A DNA stretch of 64,000 bases from Micromonospora antibiotica (GTDB taxonomy: Bacteria; Actinomycetota; Actinomycetes; Mycobacteriales; Micromonosporaceae). The notes under the pieces were generated by a model. The model did not search any database, was not told where the DNA came from, and worked only from the letters and a program-made list of their open reading frames with translations. This document shows positions 59,060 to 64,000 of the stretch, one piece after another. The DNA is taken from NCBI RefSeq assembly GCF_017599305.1, contig NZ_JAGFWR010000001.1, positions 806,001 through 870,000 of the forward strand. Direction: 5' to 3'. Numbering within the stretch: position 1 is the stretch's first letter; every line of letters begins with the position of its first letter. A program made the position numbers and the translations under genes.

Positions 59060-59092
59060 GAATCGCTTACGTCATCAGCTCCAAAGGACGCG
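59060..59092 (+). repeat. 33-bp interspersed motif, copy C
   Basis: GAATCGCTTACGTCATCAGC then TCCAAAGGACGCG, 31/33 identical to copy A. It lies 102 bp upstream of the XRE-GNAT start and opposes copy B, so B and C could be the ends of a short non-autonomous element. Confidence 0.85.
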
Positions 59093-59194
59093 ACCTCACT
59101 ACCTTGTCCCCAGCTCCACCGGTTTTCCACAGGGTTGTCCACAGTCGGAGATGAGGTTGTTGAAGCCGAGGCGTAGCACCGGGAGCATGGTGGT

Positions 59195-60202
59195 GTGACG
59201 ACGGAGGAGGCCCTGCCGGCCGATCTGGGCCGGACGGTGCGGGCGCTGCGCCGGGAGGCCGACCTGAGCCAGCGGGAGCTGGCCCGGCGTTCGGGGGTGC
59301 CCCAGGCGACCATCGCCCGGATCGAGTCCGGCAGTGCGGCCGATCCACGGTTCCACACGGTCGAGCGACTGGTGCGGGTCGTCGGTGGCACCCTGACGAT
59401 CTCACTGCCCACCACCTCACCTCCCGCGCCGACCGCAGCCCCGCCCCCGACCGCAGCCCCGCCCCCGACCGCAGCCCCGCCCCCGACGGACGCCCCGCCC
59501 CCGACCGACGGCCCGCCCCCGATCACCGCCACGTCGACCGTCCAGGCGCCGACCGCCGGGGTGACCTGTTCGCTGCCGCCGGTGCCGCACGACGACCTAC
59601 GGGACACCGCCGGGCGACGTTATCCGGCCCATCTCGACGTCTGGCCGGTGCACGAGCCGAAGGACTGGCCGGGTGCCTGGTGGGCGGAGTGGTACAACCT
59701 GCCGCCCGCACAGTGGCCGCTGCGGCTGCCGCCGGCGGCGTACGAACGGAACCGGGGGTACCGGGACCGGCGTCGGGCGGCGGAGCGGGTCCGGCGTGAC
59801 GCCACCATCCGCTGGGTGGTCGGTGACGGACGGCCCACGACGGCCTGGCGGTTCGTGGCCGAACTGCCTGACGGCAGCCTGCTGGGGGAGTTGCGCGCCC
59901 ACGAGTGTGATCCACAGTTGGTCTACGGCGACGACCTGGACTGGCCGCGCGAACTGGTGCTCGACGGGGTGTTGGTCGCGGCCGGGCACCGTCGGATCGG
60001 CATCGGTGGCCGGTTGGTGGCCGCCATGACACAGCGGATGGAGGAGGTGGGTATCGGTCTGGTCCGCACGGTGGTCGAGGAGCACTTCGGCACCCGTTTC
60101 CTGGCGTCCTGCGGTTTCCGGGTGGCCGCCGGACGCCCGCTCGCCATGTCCCTGCGACGCCCGGTCAGCCCAGCGCGCGGGCAGCCTGGGTCAGGGCGGT
60201 GA
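59195..60202 (+). CDS. XRE-type helix-turn-helix fused to GNAT acetyltransferase
   Basis: A 335-residue fusion. Residues about 12-65 are an XRE HTH (LRREADLSQRELARRSGVPQ, ATIARIESG, TVERLVRVVGGTLTISLP). A linker of PPPTAAPP-type repeats (residues about 70-110) is encoded by a tandem repeat at 59425-59520. The C-terminal half has a GNAT fold, with VLDGVLVAAGHRRIGIGGRL as the acetyl-CoA loop and FGTRFLASCGFRVAAGRPLA as the last strands. The combination suggests a regulator that acetylates a small molecule or protein, or senses acetyl-CoA. Its last 38 bp overlap the convergent mqnB gene. Confidence 0.85.
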   Translation: MTTEEALPADLGRTVRALRREADLSQRELARRSGVPQATIARIESGSAADPRFHTVERLVRVVGGTLTISLPTTSPPAPTAAPPPTAAPPPTAAPPPTDAPPPTDGPPPITATSTVQAPTAGVTCSLPPVPHDDLRDTAGRRYPAHLDVWPVHEPKDWPGAWWAEWYNLPPAQWPLRLPPAAYERNRGYRDRRRAAERVRRDATIRWVVGDGRPTTAWRFVAELPDGSLLGELRAHECDPQLVYGDDLDWPRELVLDGVLVAAGHRRIGIGGRLVAAMTQRMEEVGIGLVRTVVEEHFGTRFLASCGFRVAAGRPLAMSLRRPVSPARGQPGSGR

Positions 60203-60815
60203 ACGCCTCGCGCATCCGCCAGCCGTCGCGGTCCCGGGGACCGATCGGATTCGAGACGGTACGCAGCTCGACGAAGGGGAGGCCGGCCTGCGCGGCGGCG
60301 ACCGCCACCGCGTACCCCTCCATGGCCTCGGCCACCGCGTCGGGGTGCCGGTCGGCCAGGGCGGTGGTGCTCGTGGCGGTGCCGGTGACCGTGCTGACCG
60401 TGAGCACCGCCCCGACGACGGCCGCCGGGAGGGCGGCGCGTAGCGCGCCCAGCAGCGCCGGGTCGGTGTCGATGGTGGGGCCGCCACCGAGCAGTTCCGG
60501 GGGCATCCCCAACTCGTCGACGGGGATGAAGCCGGTCGGGGATTCGGCCCCGAGGTCCGCGGCGACGCTGCGGGAGGCGAGCACCGTTGCGCCGACCGGG
60601 GCCCGGTCGGCGAAGCCCCCGGCGATCCCCGCGCTGACCACCGCCCGGTACGGACGACCGGCAGCCTCGGCCAGAGCCAGCAGGCGGGCCGTGGCGGCGC
60701 CGGCCACGGCCGGTCCCACGCCGATCGCCCGGACCGTCACCGTCGGGTCGGCCAGCCCCGCCCGGACGGCCTCCGCCTCGGCCGGTACGGCGGTCAACAC
60801 CAGCAGACCCGTCAC
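60165..60815 (-). CDS. mqnB: Futalosine hydrolase
   Basis: A 216-residue nucleoside-phosphorylase-like enzyme that removes hypoxanthine from futalosine, the step that gives dehypoxanthinylfutalosine in the MqnB branch of menaquinone synthesis. Motifs: LVLTAVPAEAEAVRAGL, GVGPAVAGAATARLLA, VSAGIAGGFADRAPVGATVL, and EAMEGYAVAVAAAQAGLPFV with the catalytic region followed by RTVSNPIGPRDRDGW. The GTG start overlaps the stop of the MFS gene (GTGA), so it is co-translated with it. With mqnD about 2 kb away, the window encodes two pathway steps. Confidence 0.92.
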   Translation of the reverse strand: MTGLLVLTAVPAEAEAVRAGLADPTVTVRAIGVGPAVAGAATARLLALAEAAGRPYRAVVSAGIAGGFADRAPVGATVLASRSVAADLGAESPTGFIPVDELGMPPELLGGGPTIDTDPALLGALRAALPAAVVGAVLTVSTVTGTATSTTALADRHPDAVAEAMEGYAVAVAAAQAGLPFVELRTVSNPIGPRDRDGWRMREAFTALTQAARALG

Positions 60816-62554
60816 GACACCGACCCCGGCGACTGCCGTGGCTGGTCGTCGACACCGCTGCCCGGGACCGCCGAGGACGGCCGGTAGATGTGGTAGCCCG
60901 GCGGGGCCAACCCGTCGTCGTGCCGTCCGGCCGCCCCGCTCGGAGCCGGTGAGGTCGGTGCGGCCCGGGCCGCCGCCTCGGTCGCCTCGTCGTCGGCGCT
61001 GTCGGCCGGGCGGTCGGCGGCCAGATCTACCCGCGAGCCGGCGGAACGACCGGCAGCGGCATCGGTGGAGCCGGCGGCAGGACCGGGCGGGTCGGTCACC
61101 CCGGAAGCCGGGTCGGTCGCCCGCGCGGCAGTGGCGTCGGCCCGGTCCTGGGCGGCCAACTCCTCGTCGGTCAACGGTCGGCCCAGCAGCCGCTCGGCGC
61201 GCAGCCGGCCCGCGACGACGATTCCCCGCGCAGCGGCGAGGACGCCCACCCCGGCGGCGACCGCGATGCCGATGCGGCCCTCGAACGGTACGAGGCCGAG
61301 CCCACCACCGGCGACGAAGGCGAGCATCAGGGCGGTCTCGGAGTGGGCGAAGGAGCTGGCCCGTAGCCGTTCGGGAATGCGTTCCTGGATCGAGGCGTCG
61401 ACGGCGAGCTTGGCGATCCCGCTGGACAGGGCTGCGACCAGGCAGAACAGTGCCACCATCGGCAGGGAGAACTTCAGCACGGTCAGGATGCCCACCCCGG
61501 CCACGATGATCATCGTGCTGGACTGGATCGCCGCCGGTCGGTGGATCCGCAGCCGGGTGCCGACCGCGGTGGCCAGGAAGCCGCCGATCGCCAGCGCCCC
61601 GCCGATGATGCCCAGCGCCGCCTGGTCGCTGAGCCGGCGGCCGAAGAGGTCGTTGGTCAGGTCCCCCTTCTTGAGCGCGAACGCCAGGAAGAGCAGCAGG
61701 AAACCGTAGAGCGCGCGGACCCCTGCGGCGCCGATCAGGGTGGCGATCACCAGTCGACCCGCCGGCCGCCCCCGGCCCAACGGACGGTCCCCCTTGCGGC
61801 GCAGCGCCCGCAGCGGTCGGGGCACCCGCTCCGGTGGCTCGGAGTCCGCCCGGGGCGGCAACCGCAACGCGATCACCATGCCGACCAGGAAGATCACCGA
61901 GGCGACCCGGAGCGGCCACTGCGGCCCGAACCAGAACGCCGCCAACCCCAGCGGGGCCACCAACGCCCCGGCCACCGTGCCGTAGACGCTGGCCCGCGCC
62001 CCCACCTGGGACAACCCGAGCCCCTCCGGCAGCAACCGGGGCACGGCGGCGGACCGGGCCACGCCGTACGCCCGAGACAGCGCCAGCACCCCGAACGCGG
62101 CGGGATAGAGCCCGAGGCTGCCGATGTAGTCCGAGATCAGCCAGGCCAGGAAGGCCCGGCCGAGCATGGTGGTGGCCAGCGCGTACCGCCGGCCGTGCCG
62201 GAAGTGGTCGAGCAGGGGGCCGACCACGGGTGCCAGCATCGCGAACGGCACCATCGTGACCAGCAGGTAGAGCGCCACCTTGCTGCGTGCCTCACCGAGC
62301 GGGACGTCGAAGAAGATGGTCCCGGCCAGGCCGATGGCGATCAACGTGTCCCCGGCGCAGGAGACGGCGTGCAGGTCGAACAGGCGGACCATGCCGGTCT
62401 CTCCGCCGGCACCCTTCGCGCGGGCCGAACCGGCCCGTCGGGTCATCCAGCGTCCGCCGTTGACCGAGCCGCGCAGCAGCAGGCGGGTGGCGCGGATGCC
62501 GGTGCCGACGGTCCGTCCCAGTACGGACCGCCCGGAGCGGGAGAACAGCGGCAT
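60812..62554 (-). CDS. MFS transporter with long C-terminal tail
   Basis: A 580-residue permease with about 12 helices in residues 55-440 (for example ALYLLVTMVPFAMLAPVVGP, LVIATLIGAAGVRALYGFLL, SLPMVALFCLVAALSSGIAK), followed by an Ala/Asp/Ser/Gly-rich tail of about 130 residues. The substrate is unknown; the first helices start unusually late, after a basic N-terminal segment. I chose ATG 62554 because GAGG lies 9 nt upstream. It overlaps mqnB by GTGA, so a role in transport of a menaquinone-pathway intermediate is possible but unproven. Confidence 0.85.
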   Translation of the reverse strand: MPLFSRSGRSVLGRTVGTGIRATRLLLRGSVNGGRWMTRRAGSARAKGAGGETGMVRLFDLHAVSCAGDTLIAIGLAGTIFFDVPLGEARSKVALYLLVTMVPFAMLAPVVGPLLDHFRHGRRYALATTMLGRAFLAWLISDYIGSLGLYPAAFGVLALSRAYGVARSAAVPRLLPEGLGLSQVGARASVYGTVAGALVAPLGLAAFWFGPQWPLRVASVIFLVGMVIALRLPPRADSEPPERVPRPLRALRRKGDRPLGRGRPAGRLVIATLIGAAGVRALYGFLLLFLAFALKKGDLTNDLFGRRLSDQAALGIIGGALAIGGFLATAVGTRLRIHRPAAIQSSTMIIVAGVGILTVLKFSLPMVALFCLVAALSSGIAKLAVDASIQERIPERLRASSFAHSETALMLAFVAGGGLGLVPFEGRIGIAVAAGVGVLAAARGIVVAGRLRAERLLGRPLTDEELAAQDRADATAARATDPASGVTDPPGPAAGSTDAAAGRSAGSRVDLAADRPADSADDEATEAAARAAPTSPAPSGAAGRHDDGLAPPGYHIYRPSSAVPGSGVDDQPRQSPGSVS

Positions 62555-62658
62555 GTGCACCATCCTCGCCCATCTGATCCAGCTGTGCCGCACCACGGGG
62601 GAAGACTCACTCGGGGAGTGCCTGTCGGCGCGTGTCGCGCATGGGGAACAATGGTCGG

Positions 62659-63462
62659 GTGACCAGGCCCGCTCCCGCTCGTGCCGCCCGCCTCGACCAG
62701 GTCTGCGCCGCCGCCGTCGAGGTGGCCCGCGACGCGATCACCGAGGTGGAGCCCGCCGACATCGGCGACCACCTGCGGGCCGTCGCCGAAGGTGACCGGG
62801 TGGTCACCCATTATTTCGAATGCCTGCTCGGTGGTTACCGGGGTTGGCGCTGGGCGGTGACCGTCACCAGGGTCCCCCGCAGCCGGCAGGTCACCGTCTG
62901 TGAGACGGTGCTGCTGCCCGGCTCGGACGCGTTGCTCGCGCCCGGTTGGCTGCCGTGGCAGGAACGCCTCCAGCCGGGTGACCTCGGCCCGGGTGACCTG
63001 CTCCTCACCCCGTCGGACGACGACCGGCTCGCCCCCGGCTACCTGCTCTCCGACGACCCGGCGGTCGAGGAGACCTCCTGGGAGTTGGGTCTCGGCCGGC
63101 CCCGGGTGCTGTCCCGCGAGGGCCGGGCCGAGGCGGCCCAGCGCTGGTACGACGGCGACCACGGCCCGTCCGCCCCGATCTCCACCGCCGCCCCCGCCTC
63201 GGCCCGCTGTGGCACCTGTGGCTTCTATCTGCCGCTGGCCGGTGCGCTGCGGCAGGCGTTCGGGGCCTGCGGCAACTTCTACGCCCCCGACGACGGCCGG
63301 GTGGTCAGCGCCGAGCACGGCTGCGGCGCGCACTCGGAGACCCTGGTGGAGACCGCCGAGCCGGCGGTCGACGAGCTGCCGACGGTGTACGACGACAGCG
63401 CGGTCGAGTCGATGACGGTGGACGGGGCATCCGACCCGGCGGAGGAGTCCGAGCCGGTGTAG
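62659..63462 (+). CDS. DUF3027 domain protein
   Basis: A 267-residue DUF3027 protein of actinobacteria. Features include THYFECLLGGYRGWRWAVTV, a CETVLLPG segment, and a CxxC...C cluster (ARCGTCGFYLPLAGALRQAF, GACGNFYAPDDGRVVSAEHG, CGAHSE) that looks like a metal-binding C-terminal half, then an acidic tail. The function is unknown. GTG 62659 follows GGGGAACAATGG. It is divergent from the MFS gene. Confidence 0.88.
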   Translation: MTRPAPARAARLDQVCAAAVEVARDAITEVEPADIGDHLRAVAEGDRVVTHYFECLLGGYRGWRWAVTVTRVPRSRQVTVCETVLLPGSDALLAPGWLPWQERLQPGDLGPGDLLLTPSDDDRLAPGYLLSDDPAVEETSWELGLGRPRVLSREGRAEAAQRWYDGDHGPSAPISTAAPASARCGTCGFYLPLAGALRQAFGACGNFYAPDDGRVVSAEHGCGAHSETLVETAEPAVDELPTVYDDSAVESMTVDGASDPAEESEPV

Positions 63463-63553
63463 CCGTCCGGCCGGTCCTGACTGCGGGGCCGGTCCGCCGG
63501 CCGGTGGGCTCGGCGTGGGCGTGACGCCCCGGACGCCCGGTGTGCGGGGCGGG

Positions 63554-63811
63554 TCAGTCCTGCCTGGCGGATGCCCGACGGCGGCGACGGTGGGCGTCGT
63601 GCCGCATCATCGTGGCCAGACCGGGAAAGCCCCACAGGAACCCGGCCAGGCAGGTCCAGAGCCAGTCCTGGTGGCCGTGTTCGGTGAGCCAGCCACGGAA
63701 GAAGACCAGCATCAGCAGGCCCACCACCGCCCAGGCGATCAACCCGGCCACCGCGAACGGGACCATCGGCGGGTCGAGTGGCTCGGGTCGTGGTGGTTGC
63801 TCCTGCGGCAC
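63554..63811 (-). CDS. DUF2530 membrane protein
   Basis: An 85-residue protein with two helices (MVPFAVAGLIAWAVVGLLML, WLWTCLAGFLWGFPGLATMM) and a C-terminal RRRRR cluster, as in DUF2530 of actinobacteria. The function is unknown. GTG 63811 was taken as start because it gives the usual PQEQPPRPEPLDPP opening. Confidence 0.8.
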   Translation of the reverse strand: MPQEQPPRPEPLDPPMVPFAVAGLIAWAVVGLLMLVFFRGWLTEHGHQDWLWTCLAGFLWGFPGLATMMRHDAHRRRRRASARQD

Positions 63812-63900
63812 GGGCGCAAGCGTACCGCGAAGCATCTTCCCGGCCCGCCGCTGATCTGGGACGATGCGCGCGACAACGGTAGATCACCTGCGAGGACCTG

Positions 63901-64000
63901 ATGGCCATAGCGCCGCCGGACAACGGCATTCCCTCTGATCCCGCCCACCCCCGGAACGGTTTCGACCGTTTCTTCGAGATCTCCGCCCGCGGCTCGACGA
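63901..64000 (+). CDS. NCS2/AzgA-type nucleobase permease (5' end only)
   Basis: The window ends 100 bp into the gene. MAIAPPDNGIPSDPAHPRNG followed by FDRFFEISARGST matches the start of AzgA-type NCS2 permeases (hypoxanthine, adenine or guanine uptake), whose first helix would follow. GAGGACC precedes the ATG. Confidence 0.75.
   Translation, partial: MAIAPPDNGIPSDPAHPRNGFDRFFEISARGST

Larger units (their letters stand above)
58239..59194. other. 956-bp intergenic region rich in repeats
   Basis: No supportable gene. From left to right: GGCCGTTCTGACCGGC-type tandem repeats (58316-58515), short CCGGCCCAGC repeats (58557-58605), inverted motif copy B (58630-58659), a GTCAGCGTGGGGCGG-type repeat (58681-58785), an AT-richer patch with four 18-bp repeats (58946-59017), motif copy C (59060-59092), then the promoter of the XRE-GNAT gene. 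Confidence 0.7.

Overview
The window is a high-GC actinobacterial chromosome segment, most likely from the Micromonosporaceae and plausibly Micromonospora. The basis is very high GC in third codon positions, frequent GTG starts, GTGA/ATGA gene overlaps, and family content such as SCO6745-type, SCO0607-type, TIGR03089, DUF3027 and DUF2530 proteins, F420/PPOX-type flavoproteins, Ku/LigD, XPB-type helicase and futalosine-pathway genes. There is no rRNA operon and no CRISPR array; one tRNA-Thr gene is present.

Layout. 0-4 kb: PSP1/RicT-like protein, a VOC protein divergent from its MarR regulator with two perfect operators, a membrane metallophosphoesterase, tRNA-Thr(CGU). 4.1-4.9 kb: graveyard of mobile-element fragments beside the tRNA. 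5-10 kb: a secreted, LPXTG-anchored DUF3494 (ice-binding-like) repeat protein, then a lipoprotein, an ECF sigma factor and a membrane protein; lipoprotein and membrane protein share the same four-cysteine domain. 10-15 kb: SRPBCC/TetR pair, small enzymes, Hsp20. 15-19 kb: ADP-heptose-type genes (GT9, GT2, bifunctional HldE). 19-27 kb: DJ-1/PfpI, drug exporter, NUDIX, acyl-CoA ligase, two zinc-type dehydrogenases, HAD phosphatase. 27-28.4 kb: three tandem AlpA-like DNA-binding genes (one frameshifted) divergent from two small conserved genes. 28.4-38.4 kb: a compact leftward biosynthetic operon of a large unrecognised protein, an NRPS (MbtH-A-PCP-C), a sulfotransferase and two ABC exporter half-transporters, preceded by a CebR-like LacI-family operator. 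38.7-44 kb: SCO6745-like protein, FKBP, PPOX protein and the NHEJ set (Ku, LigD ligase, LigD polymerase). 44-50 kb: phytase-like secreted protein, lipoprotein, TIGR03089 protein, DivIVA-like and GntR-like genes with repeats. 50-57 kb: XPB helicase and its helicase-associated partner, L,D-transpeptidase, HAD and cold-shock-domain proteins. 57-64 kb: two futalosine-pathway menaquinone genes (mqnD, mqnB), an XRE-GNAT fusion, an MFS protein, DUF3027, DUF2530 and the start of an NCS2 permease.

Main candidates for something new: (i) the 10-kb NRPS/sulfotransferase/ABC operon, whose adenylation domain lacks the usual alpha-amino-binding Asp and whose first gene I cannot assign; (ii) the sigma factor, membrane protein and lipoprotein sharing one domain; (iii) three families of non-coding repeats: a long palindrome found three times, each time between convergent genes; a 30-33-bp motif with an inner TGACGTCA; and tandem duplications that begin at the stop codon of the upstream gene in at least five places.
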